Positions 27,357 through 34,942 of a DNA stretch of 48,804 nt are shown here, piece by piece. Source of the DNA: Wenzhouxiangella sp. (GTDB taxonomy: Bacteria; Pseudomonadota; Gammaproteobacteria; Xanthomonadales; Wenzhouxiangellaceae); contig REEW01000067.1 of the NCBI GenBank assembly GCA_007694885.1, positions 1-48,804 of the forward strand. The letters are read 5' to 3'. The notes under the pieces were generated by a model that was given only the letters and a program-made list of their open reading frames with translations, did not search any database and was not told the origin of the DNA. How positions within the stretch are numbered: position 1 is the stretch's first letter; every line of letters starts with the position of its first letter. The translations under genes and the position numbers were made by a program.

Positions 27357-28118
27357 TCAGCCGGCAGCCTGCCGGCGACCGGTCTCGTCGACGCGCATTG
27401 CCATCTGTTCCAGCGCGGTCCGATCCAGAACCCGGACCAGCTTGCCCCGAACCTCGATGACTTCCTCGCGCTGCAGCGTGCTGAGCGTGCGCGAAACCGT
27501 TTCGATGGTCAGACCGAGGTAGTTGGCGATGTCTCGCCGATCCATGGTCAGTCGGAACTGATCGGGATCCTGGTTGCGCCGGGCCAGCCGGCGCGACATG
27601 CTCATCAGAAACAGTGCGACACGAGTCCTGGCATCCAGCCGGCCGACCACCAGCAGCAGCTCCCGCGTCTCGGCCATTTCTTCCGACAGCAGGCGCAGCA
27701 TGACCTGGTTGAGCTTGGGGCTCTTTTTGAGCATGGTGACGAAATCCTTGAACGGGATTTCGCAGGTCTTGCTGTCTTCCAGCGCCACAGCGAAGCCGGG
27801 GTGCTTCTCGGAAGACAGCGCGTCCAGGCCCAGGATTTCGCCGGGCAGGTAGAAGCCGGAAACGATCTCGTCGCCGTCGTGCGAGAGCTGGTAGCCCTTG
27901 ACCGAGCCGGACCGCACCACCGATACCGTTTTCGCTGTTTGACCGCCGTGGAACAAATGGTCGCTGCGCTCCATGGGTTGCTGGCGCTTGAGGACGCTGT
28001 TGATTTCTTCGCGTTCCTCGGCGGACAGGTCATGGGCGAAACAGAGGTGGAGAAGCGAGCAGTCCTCGCAGGAGGTCTCTTTCTGGCCGATTTCGGAAAT
28101 TTTCGGCTTGTCGCTCAC
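27357..28118 (-). CDS. fnr: FNR oxygen-sensing transcription regulator
   Basis: This 253-residue CRP/FNR-family regulator has the [4Fe-4S] ligands C17-x2-C20-x5-C26 and C119 (TCEIPF), as in E. coli FNR. Its DNA-recognition helix reads ETVSR, which specifies TTGAT half-sites. The start is a GTG at 28118 preceded by GAGGAG at the right distance. A longer frame from a GTG at 28160 would translate through the -10 element and is rejected. It lies immediately downstream of hemN, itself preceded by a perfect FNR box, so FNR probably activates its neighbour under low oxygen. Confidence 0.95.
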   Translation of the reverse strand: MSDKPKISEIGQKETSCEDCSLLHLCFAHDLSAEEREEINSVLKRQQPMERSDHLFHGGQTAKTVSVVRSGSVKGYQLSHDGDEIVSGFYLPGEILGLDALSSEKHPGFAVALEDSKTCEIPFKDFVTMLKKSPKLNQVMLRLLSEEMAETRELLLVVGRLDARTRVALFLMSMSRRLARRNQDPDQFRLTMDRRDIANYLGLTIETVSRTLSTLQREEVIEVRGKLVRVLDRTALEQMAMRVDETGRRQAAG

Positions 28119-28146
28119 CCGAAGCTCCTCACTTCCATGGAGCAAC

Positions 28147-28177
28147 AGTATAACAGCCACCTGGCACTGCCAAGTGG
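28147..28177 (-). promoter_or_regulatory. fnr promoter overlapped by a 21-bp interrupted palindrome
   Basis: On the minus strand the -10 element TATACT (28147-28152) is preceded, after four bases, by a palindrome at 28157-28177. Its arms are CCACTTGGCA and TGCCAGGTGG around one central base, with nine of ten pairs matching. TTGGCA within it is the likely -35 element (15-16-base spacer). The dyad covers roughly -17 to -37, where a repressor would block polymerase. It lies 21 bases past the hemN stop but has no U-tract and almost no loop, so an operator is likelier than a terminator. Confidence 0.6.
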
Positions 28178-28198
28178 ACAGTTCCGGAAATCAGCCAA

Positions 28199-29593
28199 TC
28201 AAACGATGCGCGAGAATCTGCCTTGCTTTTGTCCCTGGGGTTCAAGATAGGCGTCGAACGCCTTGGCGATTGCGCGCAAAAACATCATTCCGGCCGGGGT
28301 GACCCGGAATCCTTCACTCGTCCACTCGATCAGGCCGTCCTCGGCCAGCGGTTCCAGGCGCTGGAGTTCCTCGGCGAAATAGCTGCGGAACTGGAGCTGG
28401 AAGAAGCGCTCCATGTCGCGGTAGACCAGTTGCCCGGTGCACATGATGCGTTCGATCACGTCGGCCCGCAGTCGATCATCGGTGGTCCGGGTCAAGCCCC
28501 GAGCCGTGGCCGCCTTGCCTTCTTCGATGTCGGCAGTCCAGTCGTCGAGCTTGCGCTGGTTCTGGGCAAAGCTGTCGCCGATCTGGCTGATGGCGCTGGG
28601 GCCGAAGCTGACCAGGTCGAGACCGCCATGGGTGGAATAGCCCTGGAAATTCCGAACCAGGCTGCCGTCGGTCCGGGCCTTGACCATGGAATCCCCGGGC
28701 AGCGCGAAGTGATCCATGCCGATGAATTCATAGCCGGAGTCGAGAAGACGGTTCAGGGCGTTGCGGAAGATCGCCAGCTTGGTCGCCGGCGTCGGCAATT
28801 GCTCGGTCTTGATCCGCTGCTGGCCCTTGAACAGGTGCGGCAGATGGGCGTAGTTGAACAGCGATATTCGATCGGGCTGGAGCTGGACCATGGTCTCTAT
28901 CGTGCTGGCGAAACCAGCCGTGGTCTGCAGCGGCAGGCCATAGATCAGGTCGACGCTGATCGAGTCGAAGCCGACCGCGCGGGCCGCGCCGATGGTCGCA
29001 CCCACGGTGGCCGTATCGTGAATCCGGTTGACGGCTTTCTGGACTTCCGGGTCCAGGTCCTGCACGCCGATCGAAATTCGGTTGAAACCGATCTCATGAA
29101 GGCATTTTATGTCGGTCGGCGCCACTGTTCGTGGATCCACCTCCAGCCCGATTTCGGCATCTTCGGCGAAAACGAAGTGAGCCTTGAGCAAGCCCATCAG
29201 GCGTTCGATTTGATCGACCGTCAGAAACGTCGGGGTGCCGCCGCCCAGGTGAAGCTGACGTACCAGTCGATCCGAATCGAAGCGCGGACCGAGCAGGTCG
29301 ATTTCTTTTTTCAGGGTTGTCAGAAAGTCGTCCCCGGCGGTGCTGGAGCGCGTGATCACCCGGTTGCAGCCGCAGTAGAAGCAGGGGCTGGAGCAGAACG
29401 GCACATGGACATAGAGCGACAGGTCGGCCGGAATCGGCAGACGGTTGCTTTCGGCGATCGCCGAGTACAGATCGCCGGCGCGGAAGCGTTCGTTGAACTG
29501 CAGGGCAGTCGGGTAGGAGGTGTAGCGGGGGCCTTCGCCTCCGTAGCGTTCAATCAGCTCGACATCGAAGCTTGGCCGCATCAACTTGGACAT
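28199..29593 (-). CDS. hemN: Oxygen-independent coproporphyrinogen III dehydrogenase
   Basis: This 464-residue radical-SAM enzyme converts coproporphyrinogen III to protoporphyrinogen IX in anaerobic haem synthesis. It carries the cluster motif C67-x3-C71-x2-C74 plus the extra Cys76 (FCSSPCFYCGC) that distinguishes true HemN from HemW-like proteins. It also has the HLGGGTPTF SAM loop and the HemN C-terminal domain. Length is close to E. coli HemN. A perfect FNR box with class II spacing precedes it, indicating anaerobic induction. Confidence 0.96.
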   Translation of the reverse strand: MSKLMRPSFDVELIERYGGEGPRYTSYPTALQFNERFRAGDLYSAIAESNRLPIPADLSLYVHVPFCSSPCFYCGCNRVITRSSTAGDDFLTTLKKEIDLLGPRFDSDRLVRQLHLGGGTPTFLTVDQIERLMGLLKAHFVFAEDAEIGLEVDPRTVAPTDIKCLHEIGFNRISIGVQDLDPEVQKAVNRIHDTATVGATIGAARAVGFDSISVDLIYGLPLQTTAGFASTIETMVQLQPDRISLFNYAHLPHLFKGQQRIKTEQLPTPATKLAIFRNALNRLLDSGYEFIGMDHFALPGDSMVKARTDGSLVRNFQGYSTHGGLDLVSFGPSAISQIGDSFAQNQRKLDDWTADIEEGKAATARGLTRTTDDRLRADVIERIMCTGQLVYRDMERFFQLQFRSYFAEELQRLEPLAEDGLIEWTSEGFRVTPAGMMFLRAIAKAFDAYLEPQGQKQGRFSRIV

Positions 29594-29634
29594 ATTGAGG
29601 CATCCCGGGCGTTAAGCCTTTTTCACAGATGAAA

Positions 29635-29676
29635 AGCTTACGCCTGCAGCCGCTGCAGTGAATTGATGCGTATCAA
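29635..29676 (-). promoter_or_regulatory. FNR-dependent class II promoter of hemN
   Basis: TTGATGCGTATCAA (29663-29676) matches the FNR consensus TTGATNNNNATCAA at every defined base. On the minus strand TAAGCT (29635-29640) is a weak -10 element placed so that the box centre falls at -41.5, the standard class II activator position. Two CTGCAG hexamers separated by CCG (29644-29658) lie between them and may be a second operator. The start codon of hemN is about 35 bases past the inferred transcription start. The box also lies upstream of the divergent S9 peptidase. Confidence 0.88.
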
Positions 29677-29765
29677 ACGGGCTGAAAAACTCACCCGTCG
29701 TGCCGTCAGTCGCTGCCGATCTGCTACATTTCCCTCACTTTGAATCGACTGCATCGGGGTTCCCA

Positions 29766-32267
29766 GTGCGACAAATCGTGATTTTTACCGCCTTGTGCTG
29801 GCTTCTGGCCGGTTCGGCGATGGCTGAAGATGCTGCTCCGGCGGTGTTTGACATCGACCAGGTGCTTGTCCTCGGACCCTTGCCGGTCTCCGGGGATCAC
29901 CTGGCCGACAGCGCCAAGGCCGATGAGGTCCGGCGCGCCCTGATCATGCAGGTCGGCCGGCAAAACCTGCCCGGCGCCGGCCAGGAGCAGTCCGTGTTCG
30001 GTCAGACCCTGCAGTGGCGGGCTGTGGCCACGGCCGAAGCGGCCGACCTCGGGGGTCTGACCCTGTGGGTGGTTCACCTGGAAAGCGCTCGTTTCGTGGA
30101 CGGCTCGTTGAAGGTCGCCGGCCTGAAAAATCCCCGGGTCTGGAGCGGCGGCGAACGCCTGGAGATGGAGCAGGATGAAATCCGCCTGGCGCTGCCAGCC
30201 GGCAGCCGGACCGTCTGGCTGTTGCATGAGGGGGCCGACGAGCAAGACGAGCCGAGCCTGCAGTGGCGCGGGCGCAGCGAGCACGACACCGTAACGGCCC
30301 ATGTCCGGCCAGAACGGCGCGTTTCGGCCCGGCTTTTGACCAATGCCGAGACCGTGACCGGGCTGGGGCTGTCTCCCGACGGCCGTCACCTGGCCCTTTC
30401 GTTCAGCGCCCGCAACGACGAGGCCGATCTGGACCTGGAGCGAATGGAGATCCGGGATCTGGAGACCGACCGCATCGTGCGCCAGTGGACCGGCAGCCCG
30501 CCGCGGGCGCTGGCCTGGAGCCCGGATTCGCGCCTGCTCGCGGTCCAGGAGGGAGATCATCTGTGGTTGCATGAAGTCGATACGGGGCGGGCGCGCCTGC
30601 TGCTGGCCAACCATGAACGGGTCGGCTCGTGGCGCTGGCATCCGGGTGGCGGGTCGATCGTGTTCGCCTGGACCGAGCCGTACCAGCCCGACAACGAAAA
30701 ACGCCGGCGGATCCGATCGCTGGAGGATCGCTGGGCCACGTTTCGTGACAACAGCCAACTGTTCGAGGTCGACGTGGACAGCGGTCTGATCCGGCCGCTG
30801 ACGGCCAGGAGCGATTCGGTCAGCCTCCAGGATATCCACCCCGACGGCGACCGCCTGCTGGCCTCGGAGCGGCTGATTGACTACACCGACCCGCCGCACA
30901 GCCTGTTCAGGCTGTTCGAGCTTGAGCTGGATTCGCTCAAAGAGCGCGAAATCGGTCGCTACCGCCTGTTCAACGGTGCGCTGTTTCGCGATGACGGCTA
31001 CTGGCTGCTGGCCGGTCCGGGCCTGGCCCAGGGCGACGGGGATACCACGGGTGATGACCTGACCGCCAATGAGTACGACACCCAACTCTATGCCTTGAGC
31101 GCCGATGGCGAGGCCGCGCGCAGCGTCAGCCGCGATTTCGATCCGGCCTTCGGCGCCATGCATCGCCTGCCTGGCGGAGACCTGCTGTTATCGGCCACCC
31201 GCGGCGAGCAGACGATCCTGGTCCGATTCGACAACAGTCGCATGCGCTTTGCCGAGCTCGAGACGGGGCTGGAGGTCGTGGAGCAGTTCGTCGCCAGCGA
31301 AGCTCGGCGCCCGGTCGTCGTGGTCCGCGGCACCGATGCCGACTCCCCGCAGCGCGTGCATCGGGTCGATCCCGCCCGCGGCCGGCCCGAGGTGCTGATC
31401 GACACCCGCCGCAGCGAGTACGCCGATGTGGTGTTCGGGGAGGTTCGGCCGTGGACGTTCAGCAATGCCGACGGCGATGAGATCGAGGGTCGTTACTATC
31501 TCCCGCCCGACTTTGATGCCGACCAGCGCTATCCGCTGATCGTCTACTACTACGGCGGCACCACGCCGGTCAATCGCCAGTTCACCGGACGCTATCCGTT
31601 CCACCTCTGGGCGGCCAAGGGTTACGTGGTCTACGTCCTCCAGCCGCGCGGCACGATCGGCTACGGCCAGGAGTTTTCCGCCCTGCACGTCAATGCCTGG
31701 GGCAAGTACACCGCCGACGACATCATCGAGGGCAGCGAGCAGTTCATCGAGGCCCACCCGTTCATCGACGGTGAGCGAGTGGGCAACATCGGGGCCAGCT
31801 ACGGCGGCTTCATGACCATGCACCTGGCCACCCTGACCGACCTGTACGCGGCCTCCATCTCGCATGCCGGCATCAGCGCGCTGACTTCGTACTGGGGCCA
31901 GGGCTGGTGGGGCTATGGCTACAGCGGCATTGCCAGCCGCGGCTCGTTCCCCTGGAACAACCAGGATCTGTACGTTGGCCAAAGCCCGGTCTACGCCGCC
32001 GACCGGATCACCACGCCCCTGCTGCTGGTCACGGGCGATTCCGACACCAACGTTCCGCCCGGCGAGAGCCACAACATGTTCACCGCGCTCAAGTTGCTCG
32101 GCCGCGAGGTCGAGCTGGTCGAGTTCCCCGGCCAGGACCACTGGATTATCGACCGCGAACAGCGCTACGTCTGGTGGGACACGATGCTGGCCTGGTTCGA
32201 CAAGTGGCTCAAGGACGAGCCGGAGTGGTGGTACCACCTGTATCCGGAAACGGCGCCGGCGCAATGA
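29766..32267 (+). CDS. S9 family (prolyl oligopeptidase/DPP-IV-like) serine peptidase
   Basis: This 833-residue exported peptidase begins at a GTG at 29766, which gives a clean signal peptide (RQIVIFTALCWLLAGSAMA) and has GGGG upstream. A GTG at 29700 would add 22 non-signal residues. After an N-terminal segment of about 150 residues comes a WD40-like propeller, then the alpha/beta-hydrolase domain with GASYGG (Ser678), an Asp in GDSDTNVPP and a His in GQDHW. The N-terminal extension before the propeller is unusual and I do not recognise it. It probably cleaves proline-containing peptides in the periplasm. Confidence 0.9.
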   Translation: MRQIVIFTALCWLLAGSAMAEDAAPAVFDIDQVLVLGPLPVSGDHLADSAKADEVRRALIMQVGRQNLPGAGQEQSVFGQTLQWRAVATAEAADLGGLTLWVVHLESARFVDGSLKVAGLKNPRVWSGGERLEMEQDEIRLALPAGSRTVWLLHEGADEQDEPSLQWRGRSEHDTVTAHVRPERRVSARLLTNAETVTGLGLSPDGRHLALSFSARNDEADLDLERMEIRDLETDRIVRQWTGSPPRALAWSPDSRLLAVQEGDHLWLHEVDTGRARLLLANHERVGSWRWHPGGGSIVFAWTEPYQPDNEKRRRIRSLEDRWATFRDNSQLFEVDVDSGLIRPLTARSDSVSLQDIHPDGDRLLASERLIDYTDPPHSLFRLFELELDSLKEREIGRYRLFNGALFRDDGYWLLAGPGLAQGDGDTTGDDLTANEYDTQLYALSADGEAARSVSRDFDPAFGAMHRLPGGDLLLSATRGEQTILVRFDNSRMRFAELETGLEVVEQFVASEARRPVVVVRGTDADSPQRVHRVDPARGRPEVLIDTRRSEYADVVFGEVRPWTFSNADGDEIEGRYYLPPDFDADQRYPLIVYYYGGTTPVNRQFTGRYPFHLWAAKGYVVYVLQPRGTIGYGQEFSALHVNAWGKYTADDIIEGSEQFIEAHPFIDGERVGNIGASYGGFMTMHLATLTDLYAASISHAGISALTSYWGQGWWGYGYSGIASRGSFPWNNQDLYVGQSPVYAADRITTPLLLVTGDSDTNVPPGESHNMFTALKLLGREVELVEFPGQDHWIIDREQRYVWWDTMLAWFDKWLKDEPEWWYHLYPETAPAQ

Positions 32268-32355
32268 GCGCCGAGTGCTTGCAGACCACAGGAGTCGCGG
32301 TGGTGAACTGCCGGCGCGGCGGGCCGCGGTCGCGCCCCCGGGCGGGAGAGCGGCC

Positions 32356-32910
32356 ATGAAGCTCAGCATCGGCGCCGGTGAGCGCAGACTTCCCGGCTGG
32401 GTCCACCTGGACATCGATCCTGCGACTCGCCCCGACATCCTCGCCGACATCAGCCAGCCGCTGCCGTTTCCGGACCGCAGCATCGAGTGCGTTCTGTGCG
32501 AGGAAGTCATCACGCAGATTCCGCTGGATGCCGGGCAGCGATTCCTCGCCGAGTGCCGGCGCATCCTGCAGCCTGACGGGGTGATCCGGATTTCCACGCC
32601 GGATCTGGCCCGACTGGCGCAGGCTTACCTGCAGCGCCCGGACTGGTTGCTGGAGATCTGGGAAGAGCAGGTCGGTCTGCCGCTGCAGACCGGTACTGCT
32701 GCCGAGGTTCTGAACACGGGCCTGAGGGCCGTGGGCCCGTTCGTCTACGACGAGCCTACCCTGAGGATCGTTGCCGAGCGAGCCGGTTTCCGGATGCAGC
32801 GACGTGAAGTCAACGAGTCCTGTCATCCGCATTTGCGCGACATTGACCTGCGCAGTCCGGAAAGAACCGTGTCCATGTACCTGGAGCTGACCCTGCCTGC
32901 ATCGGGCTGA
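32356..32910 (+). CDS. Predicted SAM-dependent methyltransferase, small
   Basis: This 184-residue protein has a class I methyltransferase opening (LSIGAGERRLPGWVHLDID, motif I with the acidic end of strand 2). A later segment, LAECRRILQPDGVIRISTPDL, is typical of Methyltransf_11-like enzymes acting near sugars or lipids. Substrate is unknown. GGAGAG lies at a suitable distance before the ATG at 32356. It follows the S9 peptidase by 88 bases and precedes the PHA locus with a promoter between. Confidence 0.78.
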   Translation: MKLSIGAGERRLPGWVHLDIDPATRPDILADISQPLPFPDRSIECVLCEEVITQIPLDAGQRFLAECRRILQPDGVIRISTPDLARLAQAYLQRPDWLLEIWEEQVGLPLQTGTAAEVLNTGLRAVGPFVYDEPTLRIVAERAGFRMQRREVNESCHPHLRDIDLRSPERTVSMYLELTLPASG

Positions 32911-32935
32911 TGCGCGCCGGTCGGGGGAACGGATG

Positions 32936-32980
32936 TTGCGCTGCACAAAAAGAATATGCTACTATTTGTGCAACGCACAA
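32936..32980 (+). promoter_or_regulatory. Phasin promoter with paired GCACAA operators
   Basis: TTGCGC (32936-32941) and TACTAT (32960-32965) form a promoter with an 18-base spacer. A perfect dyad TTGTGCAACGCACAA (32966-32980) sits just after the -10. A related dyad, TTGCGCTGCACAA (32936-32948), covers the -35. The GCACAA half-sites are 32 bases apart, about three helical turns, so both face the same side of the DNA. With phaR two genes away, PhaR is the natural candidate; its known sites elsewhere are TGC/GCA-type dyads. Confidence 0.68.
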
Positions 32981-33037
32981 TTTGCCGGTGCGTGACGTTT
33001 CAACAGTTGAATACACCACATCAAGCGAGGCACCACC

Positions 33038-33406
33038 ATGAACAGCCAGAACCCGTTTGCCGAAATGAAAAAAGCCCAAGACATCCTGATGGAAGCGATC
33101 GACAAGTCGGCGCGCACCAACCTGGAGTCGGTTGAAAAACTGCTCGAACTCAACAAGGAGCGCATGACCGGCTTGTCCGATGTCTCCAACCCCAGCGACC
33201 TGATTGCCCGCCAGTCGGCCGTGTTCAAGGAGTATGCCGAGCACCTGACCGCCCATATGGAAGCACTGGCAGCCATCGGCACCGAATCGCGCGAGCAGTT
33301 CCAGGAACTGGGCCAGGAGTTTGCCAAGGGCATGGATTTCTCCAACCTGTTCGGCATGGCCGAAGCACCGTCCAAGCCCAAGGCCAAGACCGGCGCCAAG
33401 AGCTGA
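33038..33406 (+). CDS. phaP: Phasin family protein
   Basis: This 122-residue helical, charge-rich protein has heptad-like spacing and no signal peptide, matching the phasin family (opening NPFAEMKKAQ, with FAKGMDF late). Phasins coat polyhydroxyalkanoate granules and control their number and size. An Ala/Lys/Pro tail (SKPKAKTGAKS) ends the protein, as in many PhaP/PhaF-like proteins. It is followed by a strong terminator, so it can be expressed alone from its own promoter. Confidence 0.9.
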   Translation: MNSQNPFAEMKKAQDILMEAIDKSARTNLESVEKLLELNKERMTGLSDVSNPSDLIARQSAVFKEYAEHLTAHMEALAAIGTESREQFQELGQEFAKGMDFSNLFGMAEAPSKPKAKTGAKS

Positions 33407-33429
33407 GCTCGGCGTCTATCGAGACAGGC

Positions 33430-33464
33430 AAAAAGCGCCGGCGGGCTTGCCCCCGGCGCTTTTT
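33430..33464 (+). terminator. Intrinsic terminator after the phasin gene
   Basis: The 12-base-pair stem AAAAAGCGCCGG and CCGGCGCTTTTT encloses an 11-base loop and ends in a T-run. The A-rich left arm makes it partly bidirectional. It begins 23 bases after the phaP stop. Confidence 0.93.
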
Positions 33465-33482
33465 GTGCAGCTGCTAACGAGT

Positions 33483-33488
33483 TACACT
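33483..33488 (+). promoter_or_regulatory. -10 element of phaR, possibly giving a leaderless mRNA
   Basis: TACACT ends seven bases before the phaR ATG at 33496. Normal spacing places the transcription start at or one base before that ATG, and no Shine-Dalgarno sequence is present. TTGTGCAGCTGC (33463-33474), resembling the phasin operator half-sites, lies just upstream and could mediate autoregulation. Confidence 0.5.
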
Positions 33489-33495
33489 AGCACCC

Positions 33496-34005
33496 ATGAA
33501 CGGAATGAACCGCGAACCCCGCATCATCAAGAAGTACGCCAACCGGCGTCTGTATGACACCGGCTCCAGCCAGAGCATTACCCTGCAGGACGTGCGCGAT
33601 CTCATCGGCGCCGGTTATCCGATCCAGGTGGTCGAAGCCAAGACCGGCAAGGACGTGACCCGGCCGGTCCTGCTGCAGATCGTTGCCGACCAGGAGCTGC
33701 TGGGACGACCGGTCCTGAGCAACGATTTCCTGGAGTCCATGATCCGGGTCAACTCCAACCCCATGCGCGATCTTACCCGCGGCTACCTGGAAAAGGTCAT
33801 GACGCACCTGGAGTCCCAGCAGGACTCGGTGGAAAGCGCCTGGGCTTCGACGCTAAAGTCGTCGGGCCTGGAGGATCTCGGTTCCATCTCCCCCCTGGCC
33901 CCCTTCAGACAGTTCCAGAAACGAATGTTTGAAGTCTGGACGGCTGCTCTTACGCCCGCCTTGCGCGACGAACCAGCAGTCGATGAAGACGACGAGCAGC
34001 GCTAG
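33496..34005 (+). CDS. phaR: Polyhydroxyalkanoate synthesis repressor PhaR
   Basis: This 169-residue protein has the signature IKKYANRRLYDT near its start, the DNA-binding PHB/PHA accumulation regulator domain. PhaR represses phasin genes and is titrated off DNA by binding nascent PHA granules. The acidic C-terminus is variable in the family. A second ATG at 33505 is an alternative start. Dyads resembling PhaR sites are visible upstream of phaP and phaR. Confidence 0.95.
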   Translation: MNGMNREPRIIKKYANRRLYDTGSSQSITLQDVRDLIGAGYPIQVVEAKTGKDVTRPVLLQIVADQELLGRPVLSNDFLESMIRVNSNPMRDLTRGYLEKVMTHLESQQDSVESAWASTLKSSGLEDLGSISPLAPFRQFQKRMFEVWTAALTPALRDEPAVDEDDEQR

Positions 34006-34109
34006 TCTTCAGACCGCCTAGGACCCATCCGTTCGACGCCCTCGCAGGCGTTTGCCCTTCGTTCCGGGGGCGAACCCGAACAAACAAGACAACAGAAAAA
34101 GGACCAGGC

Positions 34110-34865
34110 ATGAAGCTTGACGAAAGCACCATCGTGATTACCGGCGCCGCACGCGGCCTTGGCGCAGCCATGGCCCGGCAGCTGGCCGAAGCCGGCGCCC
34201 GCATCGCCCTGATCGATCTCCAGTCCGACCTCCTGTTCGAGACCCGTGACAGCCTGCCTGGTGAAGGCCACCACGCGGTGGTGGCCAGCGTGTCCGACGA
34301 ACAACAGGTCGAGGCCGCCTTTGAAGAAATCACCCGGCAACTCGGCGGCATCGACGGACTGATCAACAACGCCGGCATCACCCGCGACAGCCTGCTGGTC
34401 AAGGTCAAGGACGGCGAAATCGTCGACCGCATGTCGCTAGCGCAGTGGCAGCAGGTCATCGACGTCAATCTGACCGGCGTTTTTCTGTGTGGCAGAGCGG
34501 CGGCCGAACGCATGATCCTTGGCGGCCGCAAGGGCGCGATCATCAACATCGCCAGTATTTCCAAGGGCGGCAACTTCGGCCAGACCAACTACACCGCGGC
34601 CAAGGCCGGTACCGCCGCCATGACCGTGACCTGGGCCAAGGAACTGGCCCGTCACGGGATCCGGGTCGCCTCCGTCTCGCCCGGCTTCACTGCCACGGAA
34701 CTGGTGGCGGCGATGCCGGACAAGGCCATCGACAAGATCACCAGTTCGATCCCGGCTGCCCGCCTGGCTGAGCCGGACGAGATCGCCGCTACCATTCGCT
34801 TTATCCTTGAAAACGACTACGTCAACGGTCGCGATTTCGCGGTCGACGGCGGCTTGCGGCTGTAG
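34110..34865 (+). CDS. SDR-family oxidoreductase, probably in PHA or fatty-acid metabolism
   Basis: This 251-residue classical short-chain dehydrogenase has the cofactor motif TGAARGLG, NNAGIT, the catalytic serine in NIASISKGG and YTAAKAG (Tyr-x3-Lys). The sequence is FabG-like. Its position between phaR and phaC suggests an acetoacetyl-CoA reductase (PhaB role) supplying (R)-3-hydroxyacyl-CoA, but this cannot be separated from a 3-oxoacyl-ACP reductase by eye. AAGGA precedes the ATG at 34110. The 104-base gap upstream contains a weak GACGCC/GGCGTT hairpin. Confidence 0.87.
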   Translation: MKLDESTIVITGAARGLGAAMARQLAEAGARIALIDLQSDLLFETRDSLPGEGHHAVVASVSDEQQVEAAFEEITRQLGGIDGLINNAGITRDSLLVKVKDGEIVDRMSLAQWQQVIDVNLTGVFLCGRAAAERMILGGRKGAIINIASISKGGNFGQTNYTAAKAGTAAMTVTWAKELARHGIRVASVSPGFTATELVAAMPDKAIDKITSSIPAARLAEPDEIAATIRFILENDYVNGRDFAVDGGLRL

Positions 34866-34942
34866 CGGCAGCCGCAGGAAACCGCGCCCGGGCTGATCCG
34901 GGCCTGTAGTATCGGAAACAGCTAGCAAGGGAGTCAGGACAA

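Noticed and set aside
34886-34903. GCCCGG/CCGGGC hairpin between the SDR gene and phaC
   Set aside because: It is only six base pairs with no T-run, too weak to call a terminator in GC-rich DNA.
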